Shown here one piece after another: positions 34,668 to 44,639 of a stretch of DNA of 64,000 nucleotides (position 1 is the stretch's first letter; each line of letters starts with the position of its first letter). The notes under the pieces are model-generated. The model saw nothing but the letters and a program-made list of their open reading frames with translations. It searched no databases and had not been told where the DNA came from. The stretch is from NCBI RefSeq assembly GCF_025143985.1, contig NZ_CP083564.1, positions 2,759,001-2,823,000 of the forward strand, written 5' to 3'. The DNA comes from Sulfitobacter sp. W027 (GTDB taxonomy: Bacteria > Pseudomonadota > Alphaproteobacteria > Rhodobacterales > Rhodobacteraceae). A program made the translations under genes and the position numbers.

Positions 34668-36091
34668 CACAGGATTTGGCAATTGTGGGTGCGGGACCCG
34701 CCGGAATGGCCGCGGCTCTTGCCGTGGCAGAAGCTGGGTTTTCGGTGGCCGTCGTTGATGAACAGGCGCGAGCCGGGGGGCAGATTTTCCGTCGCCCCCC
34801 GGAGGCTTTGGGCGAGCGGCACGGCAGCTACCGTCCGTACCCTTGGGCGCGCGAGCTGATTGAGCGTTTCGAAGACCATCCGGGGATCGAGACCCATTTC
34901 CGATCGACCGCTTTTGGCGTGTTGCGCGACCGGGACGGGTTGGCGTCAACCGCTCTGGAGCTGGCCGTCAGCACCCCCACGGGGGGGCGCAAGCTCACGT
35001 CGCGGCGTCTCTTGTTGGCCACCGGCGCCTATGACATGCCGGTCGCCTTTCCCGGCTGGACCCTGCCCGGAGTGATGACCGCCGGCGCGGTGCAGTCACT
35101 TCTGAAAAGCCAGAAGCTTTTGGCGGGACAGCGGGTCGTTGTCGCGGGATCGCATCCAATCCAGCTCATTCTTGCCGCTCAGCTGCTGGATGCGGGGGCC
35201 GAGATTTCCGAGATCGCATTTGCGCGCGATCTGCCGGGATTGGTCGAGATGGCACAAAGCCTGCCGGCCATTCCAGGCCATGTGTCCATCTTCGCCGAGG
35301 GAATGCGTGCATTGGCAAAAATTCTGCGCCATCGCGTTCCGATCTCGCGCCGGACGGTGGTAAGCGAAGTAGTGCGCACGGATAATACGTTGGAGTTGCG
35401 CCTTTCCCAAGTCGATTCGGATTGGAAGAAAACCGGCGCAGATCACCGGGTTGAGGCCGATGTCCTGGCCCTCGGTTATGGGTTTACGCCGTCAACAGAA
35501 CTGGCCCGGCAAGTCGGCTGCGATCTCAGCTGGAATTCGGCAGGGGGCGGCTGGACCGTCTCGCATGATGCGGGCTTTCAAAGCTCTGCACCGGATGTTT
35601 TCGTTGCTGGTGAGCCGACGGGCGTGGCCGGTGCAGAACGCGCCTGGGCCGAGGGGCATATGGCGGGGCTAACCATTGCAGCTTCGCTCGGCGCGGCGAT
35701 CCAGCCTGCCACGCTTGCGCGGGCCAGACGACGTCTCGCCGGTGCTGCGCGATTTGCCGGCGTGATGCATACGATGTTCGAACCGCGTCGCGCCGCATTG
35801 GCCGAATTGTCTCGGCAAGAGGAGACGGTGATCTGCCGATGCGAAGAAATCCGCAACGGGACAATCGAGGATGCGCTGCAAAACAACCCTTTTATGCAAT
35901 CGGCAAGCGCCGTGAAACTGGAATGCCGCAGCGGCATGGGCCCCTGTCAGGGGCGCTATTGCGAAGAAACTGTAGCGGCGCGCATCGCCGCCATCCACGA
36001 GACGTCGATTGAGGCTTCGGGGTATTTCAATGCCCATCTACCGGTGAAACCTGTGCCGCTTCAGGACTACCGAGATATCGGAGATGAATAG
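34664..36091 (+). CDS. NAD(P)/FAD-dependent oxidoreductase subunit with C-terminal BFD-like iron-sulfur domain
   Basis: 475 aa. GAGPAGMAAALAVAEAG starts a pyridine-nucleotide-disulfide-type flavoprotein fold, with ATGAYDMPVAFPGW and VAGEPTGVAGAERAWAEG further on. A C-terminal domain has CRCEEIRNG and GMGPCQGRYC, a BFD-like Fer2 site. This is the HcnB/LhpE/octopine-oxidase type subunit. GGAGGT precedes the ATG, which overlaps the 2Fe-2S gene. Last gene of the plus-strand operon. Confidence 0.88.
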   Translation: MTQDLAIVGAGPAGMAAALAVAEAGFSVAVVDEQARAGGQIFRRPPEALGERHGSYRPYPWARELIERFEDHPGIETHFRSTAFGVLRDRDGLASTALELAVSTPTGGRKLTSRRLLLATGAYDMPVAFPGWTLPGVMTAGAVQSLLKSQKLLAGQRVVVAGSHPIQLILAAQLLDAGAEISEIAFARDLPGLVEMAQSLPAIPGHVSIFAEGMRALAKILRHRVPISRRTVVSEVVRTDNTLELRLSQVDSDWKKTGADHRVEADVLALGYGFTPSTELARQVGCDLSWNSAGGGWTVSHDAGFQSSAPDVFVAGEPTGVAGAERAWAEGHMAGLTIAASLGAAIQPATLARARRRLAGAARFAGVMHTMFEPRRAALAELSRQEETVICRCEEIRNGTIEDALQNNPFMQSASAVKLECRSGMGPCQGRYCEETVAARIAAIHETSIEASGYFNAHLPVKPVPLQDYRDIGDE

Positions 36092-36206
36092 GCTTCAAGT
36101 TTTGGTGCGGGAAGACACGGAGCGACCGATACTTACCGCCGCAGACGTCCTTTCGTGCAGACCAATAGCATCACGATGCTGCGCATTACCGCTGTTCGGC
36201 CGAGGC

Positions 36207-36220
36207 GCAGCGAAGGTCCG
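36207..36220 (+). repeat. Copy of 14-bp intergenic motif GCAGCGAAGGTCCG
   Basis: Identical to the reverse complement of 13460-13473. It lies in the 274-bp gap after the dehydrogenase operon. Confidence 0.5.
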
Positions 36221-36365
36221 CTCCCCGCCCAATCTGTAGAAAATTTTTTCACCGATTAAGAAATTGCAAAGTTCTTGACGTGCAGATAATCACATGGTTT
36301 CAAACGTGTTATGCCGTTCGCAGCCGATGCGAAGCGGTGAAACTACTCGCTCATAGAGCTCTCTA

Positions 36366-37400
36366 TCAAAAACCACAGCTCAGACATGCATGATCCCGGA
36401 AAGAAGGTAGCGTCGTACCGTCATAGCCTTGTTGAGGCACCCCATGCCATAGCGCACTCAAAATAGCCTCCTCGACAGCTTCCACCGTGGCGACGAAAAA
36501 CGCGTCCATACAGCGCTCATCCAATCGTTTGGCTTCATGGATATCAGCACTGTCGCGGCTAACGCTGTTGGCGGTTGTGAATGCGAGAGCAATGTCGCCG
36601 CTCTGATGGCCAATGTGGCTGCCCAAACGGCCAAGCGCTGCGGAACTTCGACGCGCCACCCGCGTCAATTGTCGCGACTCCATCGGTGCGTCAGTTGCAA
36701 GAATAATGATGATTGACCCACGGTCGGGATCGTCATTGCACTGCTCGGCCGGGGACGGCAACTGACGCCCTAAAACCCGCAGCGCAGATTGTTGGCCGAA
36801 GTTTGACAGGACCAGCGCGCCAAGGGAGAACCCGGCGCCGCTTGCAAGCCTTACTTGCCGCGATGCCGAGCCCAGCCCGCCGGCGTAGCCAAACGTCTTC
36901 ATCCCGCTGCCCGCGCCTACAGTGCCCTGCGCAAAGCGGGTTCCACAGGCGTTCAGTGCGGCCTCTGCCTGCGCCTCACCTATGGCCAGCGCCTGAATGT
37001 CGTTAACCTTGCCATCGTTGCACTCCAACGACAGCGGGTTAACCGTGCATAAGCTGCGCCCAATTTCGGGATTTGATGCGACGGCCCGCCGGATGAGTGC
37101 TGTGCTACAGGGGCCGACGCCAAAAGTATTGGTCAACAGGATCGGCGTTTCGATCTCCCCCAGTTCAGCCAGTTGTATCAGACCAACGCTTTTGCCAAAA
37201 CCATTGATAACCGATAGCCCCGCCGTAACAGGTTGCCGGAACATATCCCCCCCATGCGGCAAGACCGCAGTCACGCCGGTACATCGGCCCTCCCCCCGCA
37301 CATCGGTATTTCCAACTTGAACGCCGGGAACGTCGCAGATCGTGTTGTCCGTGCCCGTGGGCAGAGTCCACCACGTCGCGCAATCAAATGAATGTCGCAT
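36366..37400 (-). CDS. P1 family peptidase (DmpA / S58 aminopeptidase-esterase)
   Basis: 344 aa of the self-cleaving DmpA fold. ICDVPGVQVGN at the start, GTVGAGSGMKTFGYAGGLGSASR in the middle and RGSIIIILATDAP are family landmarks. Cleavage is expected between Gly228 and Ser229, freeing the N-terminal nucleophile of the beta chain. Relatives remove N-terminal D- or L-residues or beta-amino acids from peptides. It is the last gene of the ABC transporter operon, 12 bp after the permease, which fits hydrolysis of imported (D-residue) peptides in the cytoplasm. Confidence 0.88.
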   Translation of the reverse strand: MRHSFDCATWWTLPTGTDNTICDVPGVQVGNTDVRGEGRCTGVTAVLPHGGDMFRQPVTAGLSVINGFGKSVGLIQLAELGEIETPILLTNTFGVGPCSTALIRRAVASNPEIGRSLCTVNPLSLECNDGKVNDIQALAIGEAQAEAALNACGTRFAQGTVGAGSGMKTFGYAGGLGSASRQVRLASGAGFSLGALVLSNFGQQSALRVLGRQLPSPAEQCNDDPDRGSIIIILATDAPMESRQLTRVARRSSAALGRLGSHIGHQSGDIALAFTTANSVSRDSADIHEAKRLDERCMDAFFVATVEAVEEAILSALWHGVPQQGYDGTTLPSFRDHACLSCGF

Positions 37401-37412
37401 GATCTTCTCCGC

Positions 37413-38315
37413 TTAGCTGTCATCAAGTTTGGGGTCCAACGCATCGCGCAGGCCATCCCCAAGGATGTTAAAACACAGGACAGTGAGGAAGATCGCCAGC
37501 CCCGGGAAGAAGGTCAGATGCCATTCACCAGCAAGCATATATTCCCGCCCGGTTGCGAGCATGGCACCCCACTCGGCAATCGAAGGCTCCACACCCAGGC
37601 CGATGAAAGACAGGCTGGTGGCGGTCAGGATAGATGTGCCAATCCGCATAGTAAAATAGACGATGACCGCGCCGAGCACGCCCGGCAGAATATGTCTGAA
37701 CATGATGATCCAGTTCGATGCACCCGCAGCACGCGCCGCTTCGACATAGGTCGATTCCTTTAAGCTCAGGGTGCCTGAGCGCACGATCCGCGCGAAAGCA
37801 GGCACACTAAACACCGCCACGGCGATGATGACATTGGTCAGCCCCGCACCCAGAATGGCCACGATTCCAATCGCCAGCAGGATACCGGGGAAAGCGAATA
37901 GAACATCGGAGATCCTCATAACCACAGAATCGAGCCACCCGCCGTAGTAACCCGCGAAAAGACCGGCGACGATGCCGATCACCGCCCCGATGGTCACCGA
38001 GACAAAGCCGATGTACATCGACAGTTTCGCACCATTTAAAATCCGCGCAAAGATATCGCGTCCGAATTCATCAGTTCCAGCCCAATGCAGCAGCGACGGG
38101 CCTTCAAGCGTATTCTTATAGTCAAACTGGTCTGGCCCAAAGGGCAAAATCCACGGCGCCAGCACACCGCCGAGCAGCATTAGCAGCAGGAAAGCCCCGG
38201 CGATCATCGCGCCATAGCGGGTTGAGAAACGGCGACGGAATTCAACGAGTGGTGAGCGCGCGGTCTTTTCTGCACGGGCCGGCGCGCCGCTCATCGGGTC
38301 TGCGACATCAGTCAT
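37413..38315 (-). CDS. Peptide ABC transporter permease (DppC/OppC type)
   Basis: 300 aa, six membrane segments. The N-terminal OppC-type segment is followed by LHWAGTDEFGRDIFARIL, the conserved stretch of DppC proteins, and EAARAAGASNWIIMFRHILPG is the EAA loop that contacts the ATPase. It pairs with the DppB-type permease 9 bp upstream. Confidence 0.9.
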   Translation of the reverse strand: MTDVADPMSGAPARAEKTARSPLVEFRRRFSTRYGAMIAGAFLLLMLLGGVLAPWILPFGPDQFDYKNTLEGPSLLHWAGTDEFGRDIFARILNGAKLSMYIGFVSVTIGAVIGIVAGLFAGYYGGWLDSVVMRISDVLFAFPGILLAIGIVAILGAGLTNVIIAVAVFSVPAFARIVRSGTLSLKESTYVEAARAAGASNWIIMFRHILPGVLGAVIVYFTMRIGTSILTATSLSFIGLGVEPSIAEWGAMLATGREYMLAGEWHLTFFPGLAIFLTVLCFNILGDGLRDALDPKLDDS

Positions 38316-38324
38316 GGCGCGCTC

Positions 38325-39245
38325 CTATTTGTAGCGAATAGCGGGGTTGATGAAGCCGTACAGCATGTCCACCGCCAGATTGATTAAGAGGAATTGCAGC
38401 GAAAACAGCATGATCTCGGATTGCACGACCGCGTAGTCACGAAAGTTGATTGCATCCAGCAGCAGCGAGCCGAGCCCCGGCCAGCGGAACACTTTTTCAA
38501 CCACGATGGAGCCGCCAAGCAAAAAGCCGAACTGCAAGCCGGCCATGGTCACAACGGGGATCAAAGCATTGCGCAAGGCATGCTTCCACACGACGATACG
38601 CTCTTTCAGCCCCTTGGCGCGGGCGGTTCGAATGAAGTCCTCCCGTGCGACGTCAATCACGGCAGAGCGGGTAAAGCGGGCCATGACGGCTGCCACACCT
38701 GCCCCCAAAGTCAGCGACGGCAGAATGAGATCGGATGGCTCATCAAAACCGCTGGTCCCCAGCCATCCCAGATTGACCGAGAACAGCTGCATCAACAGCA
38801 GACCGAGCCAGAAGTTCGGCATGGAAATGCCCGACACAGCGGCGAACATCCCCACATGGTCACCCGCGCTGCCCCGGCGCACCGCCGAGATCACCCCGGC
38901 GATCAGGCCAAAGAGCACCGACCATGTCAGCGCGGAAACCGATAGCCAGAAAGTTGGCATAAAAGCGCGTCCGATCATCTGCGAGACCGGCTCACCGGTG
39001 CGGAGCGACGTGCCAAGGTCCAGTGTGACAAGGTTGCCGATGAAGTTAACGTATTGCGTCCAGAGCGGTGCATCGAGGTTCAGCGCCCGGCGGATAGATT
39101 CCACCTCAGCCTGCGTTGCCGTTTCACCGGCTAGCAAACGCGCCGGATCACCGGGTAACGCATGTACGAAAAGGAAAACGAAGATCGAGATCAGGAAGAG
39201 CACCGGCACCATCGCGGCGAGCCTGCGGAGAAAGTAGTTTAGCAT
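38325..39245 (-). CDS. Peptide ABC transporter permease (DppB/OppB type)
   Basis: 306 aa. The start [19 protein letters not shown], then [11 protein letters not shown], and the EAA-type loop [27 protein letters not shown] are standard for DppB. It lies downstream of the binding-protein gene, separated by a strong hairpin at 39265-39289 that may lower its expression relative to the binding protein. Confidence 0.9.
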   Translation of the reverse strand: MLNYFLRRLAAMVPVLFLISIFVFLFVHALPGDPARLLAGETATQAEVESIRRALNLDAPLWTQYVNFIGNLVTLDLGTSLRTGEPVSQMIGRAFMPTFWLSVSALTWSVLFGLIAGVISAVRRGSAGDHVGMFAAVSGISMPNFWLGLLLMQLFSVNLGWLGTSGFDEPSDLILPSLTLGAGVAAVMARFTRSAVIDVAREDFIRTARAKGLKERIVVWKHALRNALIPVVTMAGLQFGFLLGGSIVVEKVFRWPGLGSLLLDAINFRDYAVVQSEIMLFSLQFLLINLAVDMLYGFINPAIRYK

Positions 39246-39264
39246 GTGACGGACTCGTAGTTCT

Positions 39265-39289
39265 GGCCCGGCGCATGCAGCGCCGGGCC
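39265..39289 (-). other. Intercistronic hairpin after the peptide-binding-protein gene
   Basis: GGCCCGGCGC (39265-39274), a 5-nt loop and GCGCCGGGCC (39280-39289) form a perfect 10-bp stem between the binding-protein stop and the permease start. No T-run follows, so it is more likely an mRNA-stabilising or attenuating element than a terminator. Confidence 0.7.
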
Positions 39290-39307
39290 GGTTTCGGGCA
39301 TCAGTTC

Positions 39308-40843
39308 TTATTCGTAGGCGGCTTTGGCATATTGCATCGTGCCATCAGGCATCTGGAAGACGCCGGTCAAACCTTTCTTGCGCCCTGCCATCTTGTTCTC
39401 AATGGCCAGCCAAACGACGGGGGAATCTTCCCAGATCTGCTTTTGTGCTATGGCATAGGCGTCTCCACGCGCTTCAGCATCGCCCGTATTCAGCGCGTCC
39501 TGAATGGCTTTGTCGACAGTCTCATTCGAATAGAACGCCATGTTATAGATTTTGGGAATCCACCCTTCGGTCGCATAGACCGGACGGAGATGCCAATCCG
39601 CATCCCCGGTCGAAGGGGACCAGCCGCCCATCAGCATATCAAAGGTCGCGGTCTCGGGATCCATGGAAGAAAAGACCTTCTCTGACCGAGTAGCGCCTTC
39701 CATCGGCACGATCTTCACCTTGACGTTGATCTGCGACAACTGCTGCTGAAGGAACTGAAGCATCCGCACGCCGGTGGAGTTGTTAATGCCCCAGATTTCG
39801 ATCTCGAAACCGTCTTCATAGCCGGCTTCTTTCATCAGGGCGCGCGCCTTGTTGAGATCGGTTTCGAGCGGTGTCTGGGCCTCATAAAACCGGGTGTCGG
39901 GCGCGATGGGGCTGTCAGGCACGATGCCATGGCCCGAGTAGACCACATCGACAAAAGCTTGCTGGTCAATAGCAAGGTTAAAGGCCTTGCGCACGCGCAC
40001 GTCTTGGAAGTGCTCTTTTTTGGTGTTCATCGAGGCTGTCCAGACTGTGATGCCCGGCACTTCGAGAACCTCATGGCTATCGGCATTGTTCACACGCTTG
40101 GCCAGTTCGGCAGGTAGCACATGGATGAACTGAATCTCATCAGAAAGCATCATGGAAACGCGCGTAGCGCTTTCAGTGACCGGGTAGAACGTGACTTTGT
40201 CCACTTTGGGCCAATCGCTGTCCCAATACTCGTCGTTTTTTTCCACGACCACCCGCTCGCCGGGAACCCATTCCTTAAAGACAAAGGGGCCGGTGCCGAC
40301 CGGATTGCGATCCACGTCTTTGCCCAGTTCTTCGAGAGCTTTGGGGCTGTGGATCACGACCGACGGGTGGGCGACTGTGTTGATCATCGCGCCGAAAGGC
40401 TCTTTAAGGTTCAGCACAACAGTGTAGTCATCGGGCGTCTCGACGGTGTCGACCACTTTGAAAAGGCTGTTCTTGGCGAGGTTCTGCGACTGATCTGCGA
40501 GCCGGTCAAAGTTGGCCTTGACGGCGGCTGCGTTGAACGGCGTGCCATCATGAAATTTCACCCCTTCGCGCAGCTTGAAGGTAAAGGTTTTCGCGTCTGC
40601 GCTGCCTTCCCATTCGGTGGCAAGCTGCGGGACCAGTTTCATATTCTTGTCAAAGGTTATCAGGCGCTCCAACACGCCACTGGCGACTGAATAGTCGACG
40701 TTATAGTTGGAGTTATGCGGGTCCATGCGCTGGAAAATCTGGTCCATCGCGATATTCAGGTCCGCCGACGCCAGCGACGTGCCAAGCGCGGAACTGGCCA
40801 GCAGCATGGCACTCAGCGCGGTGCGTTTGAAAAAAGATGTCAT
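39308..40843 (-). CDS. Peptide ABC transporter periplasmic solute-binding protein (SBP family 5)
   Basis: 511 aa. A Sec signal peptide (basic start, hydrophobic core, cleavage after LASA near residue 27) is followed by the family 5 pattern [35 protein letters not shown] and [12 protein letters not shown]. It binds oligopeptides or similar ligands in the periplasm. GAGAGGA precedes the start. D-residue peptides or murein peptides are likely ligands given the flanking D-peptidases. Confidence 0.9.
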   Translation of the reverse strand: MTSFFKRTALSAMLLASSALGTSLASADLNIAMDQIFQRMDPHNSNYNVDYSVASGVLERLITFDKNMKLVPQLATEWEGSADAKTFTFKLREGVKFHDGTPFNAAAVKANFDRLADQSQNLAKNSLFKVVDTVETPDDYTVVLNLKEPFGAMINTVAHPSVVIHSPKALEELGKDVDRNPVGTGPFVFKEWVPGERVVVEKNDEYWDSDWPKVDKVTFYPVTESATRVSMMLSDEIQFIHVLPAELAKRVNNADSHEVLEVPGITVWTASMNTKKEHFQDVRVRKAFNLAIDQQAFVDVVYSGHGIVPDSPIAPDTRFYEAQTPLETDLNKARALMKEAGYEDGFEIEIWGINNSTGVRMLQFLQQQLSQINVKVKIVPMEGATRSEKVFSSMDPETATFDMLMGGWSPSTGDADWHLRPVYATEGWIPKIYNMAFYSNETVDKAIQDALNTGDAEARGDAYAIAQKQIWEDSPVVWLAIENKMAGRKKGLTGVFQMPDGTMQYAKAAYE

Positions 40844-40888
40844 GTCGGAAATCCTCTCGTTGTGGACAAGTCGGTCAATTTTTATGAA

Positions 40889-42736
40889 TCAGGCGGCTTC
40901 TGTGTCGTCCGCAGGATCGCGGGCGACCAGATGACCGGGGGCCACCTCGATCATCTGGTGAATGGCAGGGGGTTGGCCGATAGGCCGCACCGGACTGGGC
41001 ACTTCGCCGGTAATAAGCGGTCGGCTGCGCTGACGGATCGAAGGGTCCGGCACGGGCGCTGCGGCCATGAGCCGCTGCGTATAGGCGTGCTGAGGGTTCT
41101 CAAAAACCTCACGCCGGGGTCCACTTTCGACGATTTGCCCCAGGTACATCACAGCGACACGCTGGCTAATGCGTTCGACCACCGCCATGTCATGGCTGAT
41201 GAAAAGATAGGCCAGACCAAAGCGTTTCTGCAGATCCATCATCAGGTTGATCACCTGCGCCTGTACCGAAACATCAAGCGCCGAAACCGCTTCATCCGCG
41301 ATAATGAGTTTAGGATCAGTGCCCAAAGCGCGGGCAATGGCGATACGCTGGCGCTGTCCGCCCGAGAAAGCATGCGGATAGCGGCTGGCATGATCTGCGC
41401 TTAGCCCCACCTCTTCAAGCAGCCACACCGCCTTATCAAAGGCGTTTTGCTTGGTCTCAAGACCATGCAGCAACATTGGCTCCGCGATGGAGTAGCCCAC
41501 CGTCAGTCTCGGGTTAAGCGAGGCGTAGGGATCCTGAAAGATAAACTGCACCTCCCGGCGCAATCTTTGCAATTCAGAGGTCGAAAGCTGCGTAAGGTCT
41601 TCGCCGGCAAAGGTCAGCCGGGTCGACGACGCCTCGACCAGTTGCAAGATCGACCGACCGGTGGTCGATTTCCCACAACCGGATTCACCGACCAGACCCA
41701 GCGTTTCGCCCGGCCAAATATCCAGATCAAGCTGTTCCACCGCATGGACCCGTTTTTTGACCCGGCCAAACAGGCCTTCACCAATATCGAAACGGGTCGT
41801 CAGCCCACGCACCGACAATAGCGGCGGGGCGCTATAGTCAATCGCGGCGGTCGGCGTTGGCGCGATATCTGTCGCGTCTTGACCCGGAATAGCAAAGGGC
41901 TGCGGTGTATCGGTGCCGCGCATCGACCCCAGCCGCGGCACGGCTTTGAGCAAGGCTTGGGTATATGGGTGCTGCGGGGCGTTGAAGATGGTCTCGACGT
42001 CGCCCTCTTCTACCTTTTCGCCCCGATACATGACGATAACGCGATCAGCGATCTCGGCCACCACGCCCATGTCATGGGTGATGAAAAGAACTGACATGTT
42101 CTCTTCGTCCTGCAATTCACGGATCAGCCGCAAGATTTGCGCCTGTATAGTAACGTCCAGCGCGGTGGTGGGCTCATCCGCGATCAGCAATTGCGGGCGG
42201 CAGGACAGGGCCATGGCAATCATCACACGTTGACGCATCCCGCCCGAAAGCTGATGCGGATGGCGCTTCATTACCTGCGCGGCATCCGGAATGCGCACCT
42301 TGTTAAGGGTCTCAAGCGCGATGGCACGGGCCTCGCTTCGGCTTTTATTTTGGTGGGTTACCACAGCTTCGACGATCTGATCCCCAATGGTAAAGACGGG
42401 GTTGAGCGAGGTCATGGGCTCTTGGAAAATCATCGCGATATCATCGCCGCGCATCAAACGCGCGTTCTCCGTATCAAGACTGCCGATATCAATCACGCTG
42501 TCGTCGCGTTTGCGAAAGGAAATATTTCCGCCCACAATCCGCCCTCCGCCAAATTCGACCAATCGCATAACCGACAGAGCGCTGACTGATTTCCCAGAGC
42601 CGGATTCTCCGACAATCGCGACAGTCTCGCCTTTATTGACGTGCAGGCTCAGGTTTTTGACAGCCCGCATCTCTGAACCGGGCTTGCCAAAACGGACATC
42701 AAGGTCCGCGATTTCGAGCAGTCGGTTCGATTGCAT
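40889..42736 (-). CDS. Fused dipeptide/oligopeptide ABC ATPase (DppD-DppF type)
   Basis: 615 aa containing two complete ATPase domains. Domain 1 has Walker [17 protein letters not shown] and [12 protein letters not shown]; domain 2 has [17 protein letters not shown] and [12 protein letters not shown]. The C-terminal oligopeptide-type tail ([16 protein letters not shown]) is typical. One chain thus supplies both nucleotide-binding subunits. The ATG at 42736 follows GGGAGA; the longer frame to 42817 runs over the operator. First gene of the minus-strand operon. Confidence 0.92.
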   Translation of the reverse strand: MQSNRLLEIADLDVRFGKPGSEMRAVKNLSLHVNKGETVAIVGESGSGKSVSALSVMRLVEFGGGRIVGGNISFRKRDDSVIDIGSLDTENARLMRGDDIAMIFQEPMTSLNPVFTIGDQIVEAVVTHQNKSRSEARAIALETLNKVRIPDAAQVMKRHPHQLSGGMRQRVMIAMALSCRPQLLIADEPTTALDVTIQAQILRLIRELQDEENMSVLFITHDMGVVAEIADRVIVMYRGEKVEEGDVETIFNAPQHPYTQALLKAVPRLGSMRGTDTPQPFAIPGQDATDIAPTPTAAIDYSAPPLLSVRGLTTRFDIGEGLFGRVKKRVHAVEQLDLDIWPGETLGLVGESGCGKSTTGRSILQLVEASSTRLTFAGEDLTQLSTSELQRLRREVQFIFQDPYASLNPRLTVGYSIAEPMLLHGLETKQNAFDKAVWLLEEVGLSADHASRYPHAFSGGQRQRIAIARALGTDPKLIIADEAVSALDVSVQAQVINLMMDLQKRFGLAYLFISHDMAVVERISQRVAVMYLGQIVESGPRREVFENPQHAYTQRLMAAAPVPDPSIRQRSRPLITGEVPSPVRPIGQPPAIHQMIEVAPGHLVARDPADDTEAA

Positions 42737-42820
42737 AAGACATGTTCTCCCACGGCGCTTGTGCATTGACGCGATAGAAACCGCCGAACCGAGCAGAGAC
42801 CAACGCCAAAACGGCATTGA

Positions 42821-42839
42821 CTATGCATATTAGGCATAG
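42821..42839. promoter_or_regulatory. LysR-type operator palindrome in the ABC/lysR divergent promoter
   Basis: CTATGC (42821-42826) and GCATAG (42834-42839), 7-nt spacer, perfect arms. It lies about midway between the two divergent starts and fits a T-N11-A LysR site. Confidence 0.5.
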
Positions 42840-42882
42840 TTCTACCCTTGCGGGAAGGCAGCATTCGTGGAGAGGTAATGAT

Positions 42883-43824
42883 ATGGATATCAAATGGATC
42901 GAGGACTATCTGGTTCTAGCTCGGGCCCGGAACTTCTCCAGAGCGTCTGACGAGCGCAACGTCACGCAACCTGCCTTCAGCCGTCGGATACGGGCGCTTG
43001 AAACATGGCTTGGCGTCCCGCTGTTTGACCGCCGCACCTATCCGATCACCCTGACGGAACAAGGCCGAGCCTTCCGCGAGACAGCGGAACTGGTCCTATC
43101 CTCCCTCCATACGGACCGCGCTGAGTTCTTGCAGCAGGTTCATCATTCTCGCCCCGACCTGCGCATCGCGGCGGCAACCACGCTGAACCTTAATTTCATA
43201 CCCGAATGGCTCAAAAGCCTTGAGCCGCAGACGGGGCATTTGACCACCCATATTTCTACGCAGAACTTCCACGATATGGTGCAGCAACTCGCCGACGGCA
43301 TGGTGGATTTCGTGATGCAATACGCCCATGCCGATGCGGCGCTACTGTTTGAACAATCGCGCTTCGACTCCCGTGTCTTGGCGCATGACCTGCTGATTAT
43401 GACGTCCCCGGTCGATGCCGCGGGGGCGCCGCTCTTTGATCCGAGCAAAGCTGGCCCCGAGCATCCGCCCCTGCCCTATATGGGCTACTCAAGCGATGGA
43501 TATTTCGCTGATATCGAAGCGTTGCTTCTGAAACGCCACCTGAAAACCGGCCCCACGCTTGAACGGTTGGGCCAAAGCCCCACCTCCGAAGTGCTCAAGC
43601 GTATGGCCTTATCCCACGGTGCCCTTGCTCTGCTCCCCGAAAGCTGCGCGCGGGATGCGCTTGATCAGGGGCAGTTGGTCCGGGTCGGCGGTGAGGATTG
43701 GACGACGGCGCTCGAAGTGCGGCTCTATCGTTTGCGCGGCAGCAGACGCGCTGCGGTTCGCAAGATATGGCAGGCCACCACCCCCATCGAAGAAAACAAC
43801 ACCCCCATGGGAGAAAAAGCATGA
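42883..43824 (+). CDS. LysR family transcriptional regulator
   Basis: 313 aa. MDIKWIEDYLVLARARNFSRAS, then NVTQPAFSRRIRALETWLGVPLF is the winged helix-turn-helix. The effector domain follows, with a FVMQYAHAD segment. The ATG at 42883 has AGAGGT at good spacing. The stop overlaps the D-aminopeptidase start as ATGA, so regulator and enzyme are co-expressed. It likely controls the divergent peptide transporter. Confidence 0.9.
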   Translation: MDIKWIEDYLVLARARNFSRASDERNVTQPAFSRRIRALETWLGVPLFDRRTYPITLTEQGRAFRETAELVLSSLHTDRAEFLQQVHHSRPDLRIAAATTLNLNFIPEWLKSLEPQTGHLTTHISTQNFHDMVQQLADGMVDFVMQYAHADAALLFEQSRFDSRVLAHDLLIMTSPVDAAGAPLFDPSKAGPEHPPLPYMGYSSDGYFADIEALLLKRHLKTGPTLERLGQSPTSEVLKRMALSHGALALLPESCARDALDQGQLVRVGGEDWTTALEVRLYRLRGSRRAAVRKIWQATTPIEENNTPMGEKA

Positions 43825-44639
43825 AAATCTTCATCTCGGTCGATATCGAAGGGATCGCAGGCGTGAGCGAACAACTGCAAGGCCAGCGCGGCAACCCCGA
43901 ATACGAAGTAGCGCGGCGGCTGATGACAAAAGAGGCAAACGCTGCAATTGCAGGTGCTTTTGACGGCGGTGCGACATCGGTCACTGTGGCGGACTCGCAC
44001 GGGCCAATGCGCAATATGATCGCCGAGGAGCTTGATTATCGGGCCGAGTTGGTTTCAGGCAAACCTCGACCGCTTTCGATGATCCAGGGGCTTACAGAAG
44101 CCTACAGCGGCGTCGTGCTCATCGGATATCACGGCGCGGCAGGAGAGTTTGGCGTGCTTGCCCATACGATCTCTGGGCTGGCCTTTGCCGAAATCCGCAT
44201 GAACGGAGAGATTGTCGGCGAGCCAACCCTCTTTGCCGGTTACGCCGCCGAGATTGGTGTCCCGCTGCTTGCGGCAAGTGGCGACGACCACCTGTGCAAA
44301 GAGATCGCGCATCAATTTCCCCATGCCATTCAAATCACGACGAAGACGGCACTCGGCGCACACGCCAGTAAGAGCCTTTCTCCCGCCGTGTCGCGGAGGC
44401 GTATTCAAGAAGCGGTCACCAAAGCGGTACAGACTGCTGAAGGCACTAATATATCACAACCCTGCACGCCACCATTGACGGTAGAAGTCCGAATGATGCG
44501 CCAGCTTTATGCCGACGCTGCCGCGCTTCTTCCGCAGATTGAGCGCTTGTCCGCAAATCATATTCGATTCACAGCGGTCAATCATACCGAAGCGATCGGC
44601 ACACTTTCCGCGCTCGCCTTGATGACTTCGGCGTTATAA
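43821..44639 (+). CDS. dppA: M55 family D-aminopeptidase (DppA-like)
   Basis: 272 aa. The five metal ligands of Bacillus subtilis DppA are recognisable at near-identical positions: Asp8 and Glu10 (VDIEG), His60 (ADSHGP), His104 (IGYHG) and Glu134 (NGEIVGE), with His115 (LAHTI) at the proposed catalytic position. The family cleaves D-Ala-D-Ala and other D-peptides in the cytoplasm with two zinc ions. Coupled to the lysR gene and divergent from a peptide ABC transporter, it points to use of D-peptides, perhaps from peptidoglycan. Confidence 0.9.
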   Translation: MKIFISVDIEGIAGVSEQLQGQRGNPEYEVARRLMTKEANAAIAGAFDGGATSVTVADSHGPMRNMIAEELDYRAELVSGKPRPLSMIQGLTEAYSGVVLIGYHGAAGEFGVLAHTISGLAFAEIRMNGEIVGEPTLFAGYAAEIGVPLLAASGDDHLCKEIAHQFPHAIQITTKTALGAHASKSLSPAVSRRRIQEAVTKAVQTAEGTNISQPCTPPLTVEVRMMRQLYADAAALLPQIERLSANHIRFTAVNHTEAIGTLSALALMTSAL

